From Alistipes sp. (GTDB lineage: Bacteria > Bacteroidota > Bacteroidia > Bacteroidales > Rikenellaceae): a DNA stretch of 8,074 nucleotides. A model generated the notes under the pieces. It saw only the letters and a program-made list of their open reading frames with translations, was not told where the DNA came from and did not search any database. Both the position numbers and the translations under genes were made by a program. Where the stretch lies: assembly GCA_017631135.1 (NCBI GenBank), contig JAGBTW010000143.1:1-8074 (forward strand), given 5' to 3'. Within the stretch, counting starts at the first letter, position 1, and each line of letters begins with the position of its first letter. Shown piece after piece: positions 1 through 6,616 of the stretch.

Positions 1-97
1 GGATGTGACTGTGATAAGCGTGCTTACGCTTGATCTTACCTGTGCCGGTGAAAGAAAAACGCTTCTTTGCAGCGGCATTTGTTTTCATTTTTGGCAT
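1..97 (-). CDS. rpmI: 50S ribosomal protein L35 (partial, C-terminus off window)
   Basis: This is a small basic protein of the large ribosomal subunit. The 32 residues visible begin MPKMKTN, continue through the lysine/arginine-rich KKRF and [10 protein letters not shown] segment, and reach HSHI at the window edge. This matches the L35 family N-terminus closely, especially Bacteroides L35; the family is usually about 65 residues, so roughly half is present. The ATG start is the only plausible one, and the leader before it is A/T-rich with no Shine-Dalgarno motif. In many bacteria rpmI sits in a thrS-infC-rpmI-rplT cluster. Here the gene directly upstream is instead an endonuclease-fold protein, separated by 124 nt that hold a promoter. 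I expect rplT next, outside the window, but cannot see it. Confidence 0.95.
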   Translation of the reverse strand, partial: MPKMKTNAAAKKRFSFTGTGKIKRKHAYHSHI

Positions 98-131
98 TGT
101 TACAAAAGTTAAATTAGTTAATAATAGCGCG

Positions 132-163
132 CAAAGGTAAACATAAAATTCGATACTGCAAAA
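132..163 (-). promoter_or_regulatory. Bacteroidota-type promoter of rpmI
   Basis: On the minus strand the -33 element TTTTG (159-163) is followed by a 19-bp spacer and the -7 element TACCTTTG (132-139). This fits the Bacteroides consensus TTTG/TAnnTTTG recognised by the primary sigma factor of the phylum. Transcription would start near position 125-128, giving a leader of about 30 nt before the rpmI ATG, too short for a large L20-binding leader structure. A 7-bp inverted repeat (149-171) overlaps the -33 element and much of the spacer's upstream end. Confidence 0.75.
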
Positions 164-171
164 TTATCGAA
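149..171. repeat. Inverted repeat over the rpmI -33 element
   Basis: TTCGATA (149-155) and TATCGAA (165-171) form a perfect 7-bp inverted repeat with a 9-bp spacer. The dyad covers the -33 element (159-163) of the rpmI promoter. This placement would suit a repressor operator, but 7-bp arms in A/T-rich DNA can arise by chance. No known regulator site is recognised. Confidence 0.35.
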
Positions 172-221
172 ATCAAAAAATGCACTTTACACCCCATAAA
201 AGGGTTAAAAACGGTCTAAAC

Positions 222-1403
222 CTACTCCTCAACAACCCTAAATTGTGCTGCTACGGGGATGTGATCCGAGAGCATAACCTCTCTGTTTGCGAGGTAGCCC
301 ATAGGCTCAAAGCCATCAGAGTATAGGATGTAGTCGATACGCAACCAACCCCACATGGGTCGATAGGTGTAGCCAAAGCCACTACCCTTCTGGCTGAAGG
401 TATCGTGCAAGTTCTCGGTCATAAGGTTGTATACATACGACATGGGCGTATCGTTGAAGTCGCCAACAACGATATGACGATAGGGGGTCTCGTCGATAAC
501 TCTACGCAACGAGTCAACATGGTTGGTGCGCACCGTAGAGTTGTCCGCAACGCGCTCGATGATGCTCACCACACGGTCGCGGTCGTTCAAGATTGCACCG
601 CGCTCAATGTCGTCACTCTCGCTCGAAGAGATGCTCATTGTGTAGAAGTGGTTGTTAAACACGCGAATGGTGTCGTCATCCCTCACAACATCTACCCACT
701 GCGATGTACCGCGGCTAATGCCATCTACGCTACCCGAGATGCTACCCTTGTCGATAATCTTATAGCGGCTGTAGGTACGCAACACAACATTCTCTGACTC
801 GTTAACATCGCTAACATAGAGGTTGCGATACTCCGTGCGCATGAGCGAGTCGAGTCTATCCACACCATCGGCATCGAGTGCAAGCTCCTGGAAGCAGATG
901 ATATCCGCCGCACGCTCCTCCTTTGAGAAGGGGTTAGACTTGGCTATGTAGTCTACATAGTCCTCAACCGAGCGCGCACCCTCATCGTTGCGGAAGCCAC
1001 GCACGTTATATGACACAACGGTGAAACCCTGTTTGGGCTGGTTCACAGGCTCTGCCTCGCGTGTGAATGCCACATTATAGAACTGCGAGAGGTGGAAGAG
1101 TCCTGGCACGAGTATCAGAGCCACGACGCCAGCAATACGCCAACGGCGCGCAATGACCCACACCAGCAGACATACCAAGACCATGATAAAGAGTATGGGT
1201 GCGAAGATACCCATGATGGTCAACGAGCCAAAACTCTTGGGCGAGATATATGGCGTTAGGTACGAGATTACAAGTGCCACAGAGAGCGATATTGTGAGTG
1301 CGAGGTGCACAATAAAGAATATAGCACCTATGTAGGTACGCTGTGGCTTACGTTTAGTGCCCCCAAGTGGTGAGCTGCTGTAGTTTTCACGTTTGTTTGA
1401 CAT
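222..1403 (-). CDS. Membrane-anchored endonuclease/exonuclease/phosphatase family protein
   Basis: This 393-residue protein has a hydrophobic N-terminal third and a metal-dependent hydrolase domain of the DNase I/exonuclease III/sphingomyelinase fold. Three membrane segments are predicted at about residues 24-49, 61-86 and 91-108. The catalytic domain then runs from about 127 to the end. Its motifs are all present: SYNVRGF (Asn133), CFQE (Glu173, metal ligand), FNNH (250-252), VVGDFND (Asp315, Asn317), RIDYI (Asp357) and LSDHIP (Asp380, His381). The enzyme is therefore probably active on a phosphodiester or phosphomonoester, on the side of the membrane facing the domain. Nucleic acid, phospholipid or a small phosphoester are all possible substrates. 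The ATG at 1403 is chosen over a TTG two codons earlier. It follows the rhomboid gene by 40 nt and is the last gene of the mutL block. This gene is commonly found beside rhomboid and mutL in Bacteroidota, a point I give from memory. Confidence 0.88.
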   Translation of the reverse strand: MSNKRENYSSSPLGGTKRKPQRTYIGAIFFIVHLALTISLSVALVISYLTPYISPKSFGSLTIMGIFAPILFIMVLVCLLVWVIARRWRIAGVVALILVPGLFHLSQFYNVAFTREAEPVNQPKQGFTVVSYNVRGFRNDEGARSVEDYVDYIAKSNPFSKEERAADIICFQELALDADGVDRLDSLMRTEYRNLYVSDVNESENVVLRTYSRYKIIDKGSISGSVDGISRGTSQWVDVVRDDDTIRVFNNHFYTMSISSSESDDIERGAILNDRDRVVSIIERVADNSTVRTNHVDSLRRVIDETPYRHIVVGDFNDTPMSYVYNLMTENLHDTFSQKGSGFGYTYRPMWGWLRIDYILYSDGFEPMGYLANREVMLSDHIPVAAQFRVVEE

Positions 1404-1443
1404 ACTCAATTGTGTGTGTTATTTGTGTCCGATTATTTCAATG

Positions 1444-2127
1444 CTAATAGTAGTAGTTGCGATTGCGGTCCATGCGTTGCCACAACGAGAGGAGCAACCA
1501 TCCCCAGAACATGCCTCCGAGGTGGGCAAAGTGCGCCACGCCACTCATCGTGCCCGAGACGCCAAGCAGAAGCTCCAAGACGCCATAGACGATGACAAAC
1601 CACTTTGCCTTCATCGATATGGGTGGGAAGATGAGCGATATGATGGCATCGGGGTAGAGCATGCCAAAGGCCAACAAAAGACCAAAGATAGCTCCCGAAG
1701 CACCCACCGTAGGTGTCTGCATATATCTCACCCACATGAATGAGCCAACATCGAGGTGGGCAAGGTCAATCTGCGCGATAGCCATCTGAAAGAGCGCTGC
1801 ACCCACGCCACATACTATATAATATATAAGGAAGCGCTTCCAGCCCATCTGCATCTCCAGCGTGCGACCAAACATCCACAACGAGAACATGTTGAAGAAG
1901 AGGTGCGAGAAGCCTCCGTGCATGAACATATATGTAAAGAGCTGCCATGGGCGAAAGAGCGTCATCCCCTCTTGGCCGATACAGCGGAAGTCGACATTGA
2001 AGAGCGCGAAATTGCCATAGAGCACATTATCGTCAAAAAGCATGGTTGCCAAAAACACAACGGCATTGGCTATCATGAGGTTGAGCACCACAGGGGGTGT
2101 TTGGTTGTCTGTTCTAAAAAATGACAT
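1444..2127 (-). CDS. Rhomboid family intramembrane serine protease
   Basis: This 227-residue polytopic membrane protein is a GlpG-type rhomboid, which cleaves transmembrane segments of other proteins within the bilayer. The first helix lies at about residues 13-30. The HGGFSHLFFN motif (His75, Asn79; oxyanion region) follows. The nucleophile is Ser144 in VGASGAIFG, at the start of the helix that carries it, and the base is His202 in AHLGGMFWG, so the Ser-His dyad is intact. The length suits a minimal six-helix rhomboid without an extra cytosolic domain; the C-terminal tail is short and ends in three tyrosines. It starts 21 nt after the mutL stop and ends 40 nt before the endonuclease-fold gene, so co-transcription is likely. 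In many Bacteroidota genomes I recall two rhomboid genes in tandem here; only one is present. The natural substrates cannot be inferred. Confidence 0.93.
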   Translation of the reverse strand: MSFFRTDNQTPPVVLNLMIANAVVFLATMLFDDNVLYGNFALFNVDFRCIGQEGMTLFRPWQLFTYMFMHGGFSHLFFNMFSLWMFGRTLEMQMGWKRFLIYYIVCGVGAALFQMAIAQIDLAHLDVGSFMWVRYMQTPTVGASGAIFGLLLAFGMLYPDAIISLIFPPISMKAKWFVIVYGVLELLLGVSGTMSGVAHFAHLGGMFWGWLLLSLWQRMDRNRNYYY

Positions 2128-2148
2128 CGCTAATAGTTGGTTACGTTT

Positions 2149-4092
2149 CTAATACTTCGCAAGCTTCGCTCGCACCTCATCCATCGTTAGCTCCGCTATG
2201 ATGGGCGCACCCGAAGGTGTAAAGCTGGGGTTAGAGCACTTCTCGAGGCGGTGCAATAGCTCGAGTACCTCTGTTGACGCAATACCGCGACCATAGCCCG
2301 AGCTTCCTCTGCGTGCCATAAGCTCCGCAAGACGCTCACGTTCGCGCTCGATTGGCATGTCACCATCCTCGATGCCATGCAATAGCTCGTATATGAGTTC
2401 ATCGAGAGGCGTTGCCATGTCGAGTATTGCGGGGCGACCAATAACCGATATAGTGCCCTCGCCACGATACTCCACCTCGAAGCCCAGGGCAGCAAACTCC
2501 GTAGCATGCTCCTCCATGAGCTCGTACTCCGCGAGCGACAGTTGCAACTCCTCGGCAAAGAACATGCGCTGCGTAGCCACCGAGCCTCCCATCGTAGAGC
2601 GGAGCACCTCCTCAAACAAGATGCGCTCCTTGGCCCTCTGCAGCGACACAAATACGCTCTTTGCGCCATATTTAGCCACAGCATATCCACCGCACAGCGT
2701 CATGCACTCCATAAACGTGGGCGCCTCGGCAATAGCCATCGACGACGACACCACATCAAAGAGTGTCTCCTCCTCCGCAGGCTCCTCGTCTATAAACTCC
2801 ATGATGCTGCCCGAAGCCATCACCTCGCCACCCGCCGATGGTCTAAAGTCGAAGCTCTCGGCAACGCTCTCCATAGCGCGCTGATTTACGCCCTTAATCG
2901 GCGTATTGTCGTACGGCACATCAAAGCCCGTAAATGGCACATCGGGCATTGGGGCTGTGGGGTCTATGTACTCATCCATAAAGGGGTTGTACGACGTATT
3001 TGTGGAGGTGCGAGGCTCGCGGTAGTCGCGGCGCAGACCACCACCACCCATAACGGGAATATCTACAGCACCCTCACCCGAGAAGTCCATCATCGGCACT
3101 GCGCCCGTCTTGGCGAGCGTCTCACGAATGGCGGCTTGTAAAATCTCGAGTATCACATCCGTATCGGCGAACTTGACTGTCGTCTTTTGCGGATGCACAT
3201 TAACATCAACCCTCTCGGGGTCTACCGTAAGGTATATGAAGTACGAGGGCATGCACCCCTCGGGTATAAGCTTTTCGTAAGCACGCACGATTGTGCGCTG
3301 CATGGCCTGTGAGTAGAAGTAGCGACCATTAACGAAGAGATACTGCTCGTTGTTGCGCTTCTTGGCTGCTGCGGGGCGACCCACGAAGCCCTCGATGCGA
3401 ACAACAGAGGTGTCGAAATCTACATCGAGTAGGTTTTGGCGAATGTGCTTGCCGACGATGTCTATGATGCGACCACGACGATTTGTCGGTGGCAGCATAT
3501 ATAGCGGAGCATCGTTTTGACGCAACTCAAACTCCACCTCGGGGTTGCATAGCGCAACACGCTGGAACTCACTCTTTATCTGTGACGCAAGGCGCGAGTT
3601 GTCGCCATCGATAAACTTTCGGCGCGAGGGCACATTGTAGAACAAGTTGCGCACCACAAACTGCGAACCCTTCGAGCACGACACAGGCGTCTGACTGCGG
3701 AACTCGCCACCCGAAATCTCGGTTAGCGTGCCGAGCTCATCCTCCTCGCGACGCGTGCGTAGCTCAACCTCCGCAACAGCGGCTATACTTGCAAGTGCCT
3801 CGCCACGAAAACCAAACGTATGGAGCTGGTAGACATCCTCAATCGAGCGTATCTTCGACGTAGCATGGCGGTCGAATGCCATGCGGGCATCCATCGCCGA
3901 CATGCCTATGCCGTCGTCGACAATCTGAATCATATCCTTACCACCGTTGCGATAGTTGACACGCACACACTTCGCACCCGCGTCAATGGAGTTCTCCATC
4001 ATCTCCTTGACGACGTTCGAGGGGGCGTTAACAACCTCTCCCGCTGCAATTTGGTTTGCAACAATCTCGGGCAGTAGTTTTATTCTATCCAT
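2149..4092 (-). CDS. mutL: DNA mismatch repair protein MutL
   Basis: MutL is the ATP-driven dimeric matchmaker that links mismatch recognition by MutS to strand incision. The 647-residue protein has a well-conserved GHKL ATPase domain (about 1-330): NQIAAGEVV (13-21), catalytic Glu30 and Mg-binding Asn34 in KEMMENSIDAGA, DDGIGM (59-64), RHATSK (75-80) and GFRGEAL (94-100). Next come LFYNVPSRRKF (150-160) and the transducer-domain motif VDVNVHPQK. A poorly conserved, Asp/Pro-rich linker covers about 345-455, and the dimerisation domain follows. In that domain the endonuclease motif DQHA(X)2E(X)4E is altered: residues 483-494 read SLQRAKERILFE, so the expected Asp and His are Ser483 and Gln485 while both Glu residues (489, 494) remain. 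The start lies 17 nt after the upstream gene, and the rhomboid gene follows by 21 nt. The identification is certain; endonuclease activity is doubtful. Confidence 0.97.
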   Translation of the reverse strand: MDRIKLLPEIVANQIAAGEVVNAPSNVVKEMMENSIDAGAKCVRVNYRNGGKDMIQIVDDGIGMSAMDARMAFDRHATSKIRSIEDVYQLHTFGFRGEALASIAAVAEVELRTRREEDELGTLTEISGGEFRSQTPVSCSKGSQFVVRNLFYNVPSRRKFIDGDNSRLASQIKSEFQRVALCNPEVEFELRQNDAPLYMLPPTNRRGRIIDIVGKHIRQNLLDVDFDTSVVRIEGFVGRPAAAKKRNNEQYLFVNGRYFYSQAMQRTIVRAYEKLIPEGCMPSYFIYLTVDPERVDVNVHPQKTTVKFADTDVILEILQAAIRETLAKTGAVPMMDFSGEGAVDIPVMGGGGLRRDYREPRTSTNTSYNPFMDEYIDPTAPMPDVPFTGFDVPYDNTPIKGVNQRAMESVAESFDFRPSAGGEVMASGSIMEFIDEEPAEEETLFDVVSSSMAIAEAPTFMECMTLCGGYAVAKYGAKSVFVSLQRAKERILFEEVLRSTMGGSVATQRMFFAEELQLSLAEYELMEEHATEFAALGFEVEYRGEGTISVIGRPAILDMATPLDELIYELLHGIEDGDMPIERERERLAELMARRGSSGYGRGIASTEVLELLHRLEKCSNPSFTPSGAPIIAELTMDEVRAKLAKY

Positions 4093-4109
4093 GCTCTAAA
4101 TTTTTGGCT

Positions 4110-4655
4110 CTACTCTACGACCTTGCCATCCTCGATGACAACATCGTCACTGTATATCGTGATTGTGGGGTTCTGCCTATTCCACTCCTCTATCTCGTTT
4201 ATAGCGTCGGGCGTGAGGCTCTCGAACTCCCTGAAGTCGATGTCGCCATGCTGCTCGTTAAGCAACATGCTGCGTGGCACTTGCGTGCTATCCGCCGACA
4301 TGGTCTCACCATTAACCACAACAGCCTCACCCTCACTCGTTCCCATAATCTTCTCCAAGGTCGTCATTATGCGTGGAAAGAGCATCGAGATACCCATGCC
4401 CACAACAACGATAAGGATAGCATTCTTGATGAGTCTGTTCGACGCGGACTTTGCCTGCTCATCGCGACTCTCGCGGCGCGCATCACTCTGTGTGCGCAAG
4501 TAGTCACCAGGCGTATAGGGCATGTTGTCCATGTCGCTCGACGTTCCGTATAACTCTCTACGTCGCTGCTCCATAGCCTCTTTGCGAGGGTCATAGTAGC
4601 GCGGCGTGTAGTTAAACTGACGCGGCTTGGTCTTATGTGGCCTAAATATCGACAT
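4110..4655 (-). CDS. Conserved Bacteroidota single-span membrane protein of unknown function
   Basis: This 181-residue protein has no function I can assign. It begins MSIFRPHKTK, and residues 14-23 read FNYTPRYYDP. That aromatic N-terminal signature resembles a family found upstream of mutL in many Bacteroidota, sometimes labelled riboflavin synthase subunit beta, a name probably taken from a neighbouring gene rather than from activity; I give this from memory. Residues 24-75 are highly charged and rich in Arg, Glu and Asp. One membrane helix lies at about 76-93. The acidic C-terminal part (about 105-181) probably forms a small domain ending in alternating hydrophobic residues (TITIYSDDVVIEDGKVV). 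The basic N-terminal side suggests an N-in, C-out orientation. It is the first gene of the mutL block. The A/T-rich leader before the ATG has no Shine-Dalgarno and no clear promoter, and a large palindrome lies just upstream. Confidence 0.8.
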   Translation of the reverse strand: MSIFRPHKTKPRQFNYTPRYYDPRKEAMEQRRRELYGTSSDMDNMPYTPGDYLRTQSDARRESRDEQAKSASNRLIKNAILIVVVGMGISMLFPRIMTTLEKIMGTSEGEAVVVNGETMSADSTQVPRSMLLNEQHGDIDFREFESLTPDAINEIEEWNRQNPTITIYSDDVVIEDGKVVE

Positions 4656-4682
4656 AAAGTTTTATTTTTTCACTTCTTTATC

Positions 4683-4809
4683 AGCATGTTGTTAGAAGCT
4701 GTTAGATGTGGTAGCTTGTCGCAGAGTGCAAAACCGCAGTTTACTTGTGGTAAATGAGGATTTTGCAATCAAGCAAACTGCCACAGATGACAGCTTATCA
4801 CAACATGCT
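4683..4809. repeat. Long imperfect palindrome (MITE/REP-like hairpin) between dnaJ and the mutL block
   Basis: The two halves of this 127-bp segment are imperfect reverse complements. The outer arms, 4683-4719 and 4773-4809, align without gaps: 29 of 37 positions are Watson-Crick pairs, 3 are G-T and 5 are mismatches. The outermost 10 bp (AGCATGTTGT / ACAACATGCT) match perfectly. After a small asymmetric internal loop, TGCAAAA (4727-4733) pairs with TTTTGCA (4761-4767), and TTTAC (4740-4744) with GTAAA (4750-4754), closing a 5-nt loop (4745-4749). The right end overlaps two bases of the dnaJ stop codon. There is no T-run after the hairpin on either strand, so it is not a classic intrinsic terminator. 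It could be a non-autonomous palindromic repeat, a transcript-end stabiliser or attenuator, or a structured RNA. The structure is plain in the sequence; its class is inferred. Confidence 0.8.
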
Positions 4810-5977
4810 AACGGAAGAAATTCTTCATTCTTGTTAATATATCCTGACTGTCGCGGTTCTCGGTGCGCTTGAAGTTGGGCTGCTCGCTGAGTTCCTCAAC
4901 CAACTTGCGCTCCTCCTTGGTTAGCTCGGTGGGGATGACCACGTCGACAACGACGATGATGTCGCCACGACCACGACCATTTACATCAGGAAGACCCTTG
5001 CCACGCAAGCGTAGCACCTTACCTGACTGTGTGCCAGGCTCGATAGTTATGCGCACACGACCATCGATTGTGGGCACTTCAGCATCACCACCAAGGATAG
5101 CTGTTGTGACAGATATACCGAGGTTGTGGACAAGGTTGTTGCCACTACGCTCGAAGTTGGGGTGCTCCTCCTCTTTGATTACAACGATAAGGTCGCCATT
5201 GATACCACCGTGGCGCGCAGCGTTACCCATGCCCTGAAGCGTGAGAGCCATGCCCTCCGATACGCCCGCGGGAATCTTAACCTCTACAATCTTGTCGCCA
5301 CGCTCCGTACCCTCGCCACCGCAGTGGGTACACTTATCCTTGATTACGCGACCCTCACCTTGACATGTGGGGCAGACGCTCTGGGTCTGCATGCGACCAA
5401 AGAATGAGTTTTGCACCGTGATAACATAACCCGAGCCTCCACACTGCGAACATGTGCTGTATGACGACTTATCCTTTGCGCCTGTGCCACCGCAGTGCTC
5501 ACACGCAACGACCTTATTTAGTTTGAGCTTCTTGGTCACGCCCTCGGCAATCTCCTTGAGCGTGAGGCGCACGGTGATGCGTACATCGCTACCGCGGTTT
5601 ACCCTCTGGCGACCACGGCCACGACCGCCACCACCTCCGAAGCCACCAAAAGCACCTCCGAAGATGTCACCAAACTGCTCAAATATGTCGTCCATAGAGA
5701 AGCCGCCACCGCCGAAGCCTCCAAAGCCTCCAGCGCCACCAGCACCACCATTCATGCCCGCATGACCAAAGCGGTCGTAGCGCGCACGCTTGTCGTCGTT
5801 AGACAACACGTCGTATGCCTCGGCAGCCTCCTTGAACTTCTCCTCGGCCTCCTTATCGCCAGGGTTCTTGTCGGGGTGATACTTGATGGCTGCCTTGCGG
5901 TATGCCTTCTTTATGGTCTCGGCATCGGCATTTTTCTCAACGCCCAATACCTCGTAGTAGTCTCTCTTCTCTGCCAT
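4808..5977 (-). CDS. dnaJ: Chaperone protein DnaJ (type I Hsp40)
   Basis: DnaJ delivers unfolded proteins to DnaK and stimulates its ATPase. The 389-residue protein has all type I parts. The J domain (about 5-70) holds the HPD motif at 34-36. The Gly/Phe-rich region (about 74-120) is long and ends in an Arg/Gly stretch. The zinc domain has four CxxCxGxG repeats: CEHCGGTG (159-166), CSQCGGSG (176-183), CPTCQGEG (202-209) and CTHCGGEG (216-223), enough for two zinc ions. The substrate-binding C-terminal domains follow, including the GDLIV (261-265) and GRGDI (336-340) segments typical of the family. It begins 12 nt after the grpE stop, so the two are almost certainly co-transcribed. The leader is A/T-rich without Shine-Dalgarno. 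The stop codon lies at the edge of the large palindrome. No CIRCE element is visible, in line with my understanding that HrcA is generally absent from this phylum. Confidence 0.97.
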   Translation of the reverse strand: MAEKRDYYEVLGVEKNADAETIKKAYRKAAIKYHPDKNPGDKEAEEKFKEAAEAYDVLSNDDKRARYDRFGHAGMNGGAGGAGGFGGFGGGGFSMDDIFEQFGDIFGGAFGGFGGGGGRGRGRQRVNRGSDVRITVRLTLKEIAEGVTKKLKLNKVVACEHCGGTGAKDKSSYSTCSQCGGSGYVITVQNSFFGRMQTQSVCPTCQGEGRVIKDKCTHCGGEGTERGDKIVEVKIPAGVSEGMALTLQGMGNAARHGGINGDLIVVIKEEEHPNFERSGNNLVHNLGISVTTAILGGDAEVPTIDGRVRITIEPGTQSGKVLRLRGKGLPDVNGRGRGDIIVVVDVVIPTELTKEERKLVEELSEQPNFKRTENRDSQDILTRMKNFFR

Positions 5978-5989
5978 GATTTAATCTTT

Positions 5990-6571
5990 TTACTCGCCAA
6001 CAACAACCTTTGCGTAGCGCAAAACATGCTCGCCCATCTTGTAACCGCGCTGCACGCAGTCGATGACCAAACCGCGCTTATCCTCGCCCGCAGCAAAGCG
6101 CGCTACGGCCTCCTGCTCCTCCTCGTTGAAGGGCATGCCCACGCACTCTATAGCCTTGATACCCGCGCCATTAAGCACGCTCTCAAACTTCTTCATCACC
6201 AACGACTCACCCTCGCGCAACGCCACAATGTCGTCGCTCTTTGCCGAGGCAGCCACAGCTCGCTCCATATCATCGAGGATGGGCAACACAGCCTTCCATG
6301 CACCCTCCGAGCCGCGCTCCACAAGCTCCATCTTCTCCTTGATGGTGCGCTTGCGGAAGTTGTCGAACTCCGCCTGCAAGCGCAAGTACTTATCGCGCCA
6401 TGCAGCAATCTGCTCCTCGAGCGTAGGCTCTACTGACACATTGTCACGAGCAGCCTCATCCTCCACTGACACATTGTCAGTCGCAGGCTGCTTCTCCGTC
6501 TGCTCCATGTTCTCTGCCTCCTGGGTTGATGTCTTCATATCTTTCTCTGTATCTGCAGTTTGACTATTCAT
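5990..6571 (-). CDS. grpE: Nucleotide exchange factor GrpE
   Basis: GrpE is the dimeric nucleotide exchange factor that releases ADP from DnaK. The 193-residue protein has an acidic, Gln/Glu/Thr-rich N-terminus (1-52) that is likely disordered, then a long coiled-coil helix with the family signature YLRLQAEFDNFRKRT (62-76). The four-helix region follows with VLPILDDMERA (95-105), then the beta domain with VQRGYKMGEHVLRYAKVVV (173-191). The disordered part contains DNVSVE twice (32-37 and 43-48), reflecting a 15-bp direct repeat. The His usually found in the HEAV element of the family is Gln here (QEAV, from residue 153), a minor variation. It lies 42 nt after the methyltransferase gene and 12 nt before dnaJ. 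The chosen ATG gives a normal length for the family. Confidence 0.95.
   Translation of the reverse strand: MNSQTADTEKDMKTSTQEAENMEQTEKQPATDNVSVEDEAARDNVSVEPTLEEQIAAWRDKYLRLQAEFDNFRKRTIKEKMELVERGSEGAWKAVLPILDDMERAVAASAKSDDIVALREGESLVMKKFESVLNGAGIKAIECVGMPFNEEEQEAVARFAAGEDKRGLVIDCVQRGYKMGEHVLRYAKVVVGE
6432..6479. repeat. 15-bp direct repeats with internal palindromes inside grpE
   Basis: ACTGACACATTGTCA occurs at 6432-6446 and again at 6465-6479, exactly 33 bp apart. Each copy contains the inverted repeat TGACA-N3-TGTCA; in the second copy it extends to CTGACA-N3-TGTCAG (6466-6480). Both copies are in the same grpE frame and encode DNVSVE. The simplest origin is an in-frame 33-bp duplication in a disordered segment. 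An operator-like pair is an alternative, as the copies are about three helical turns apart. Confidence 0.6.
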
Positions 6572-6586
6572 AATATAAGAGTATTT

Positions 6587-6616
6587 TAATTGTTACATAT
6601 TATAATGAACAAATTA
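6587..6616 (-). other. Possible A/U-rich hairpin in the grpE leader
   Basis: Between the methyltransferase stop and the grpE start, TAATTGTTACAT (6587-6598) and ATGAACAAATTA (6605-6616) are complementary apart from single-base bulges, around a 6-nt loop. In the transcript the hairpin would end 15 nt before the grpE ATG. It is almost entirely A-U and so weak. It could be chance in a sequence of this composition, or a small leader element for the heat-shock genes. Confidence 0.25.

Noticed and set aside
188..203. A possible terminator hairpin behind the endonuclease-fold gene (ACCC/GGGT)
   Set aside because: The stem has only 4 bp and the nearest T-run is not directly adjacent, so it is too weak to call.
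1404..1409. A TTG start two codons before the ATG of the endonuclease-fold gene
   Set aside because: ATG at 1403 is available immediately downstream and nothing in the leader favours TTG.
2506..3141. A 211-codon plus-strand open frame opposite mutL
   Set aside because: It lies wholly antisense to the mutL C-terminal domain and linker, with an Arg/His-rich composition and no family resemblance.
4683..4809. The palindrome as a simple intrinsic terminator for dnaJ
   Set aside because: There is no T-run after the hairpin on either strand, and its length and internal loops are unlike compact terminators.
5762..6436. A 224-codon open frame on the plus strand opposite grpE and the start of dnaJ
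   Set aside because: It runs antisense to two clear genes, has no recognisable domain or start context, and is Leu/His-rich as expected from the reverse of their codon usage.
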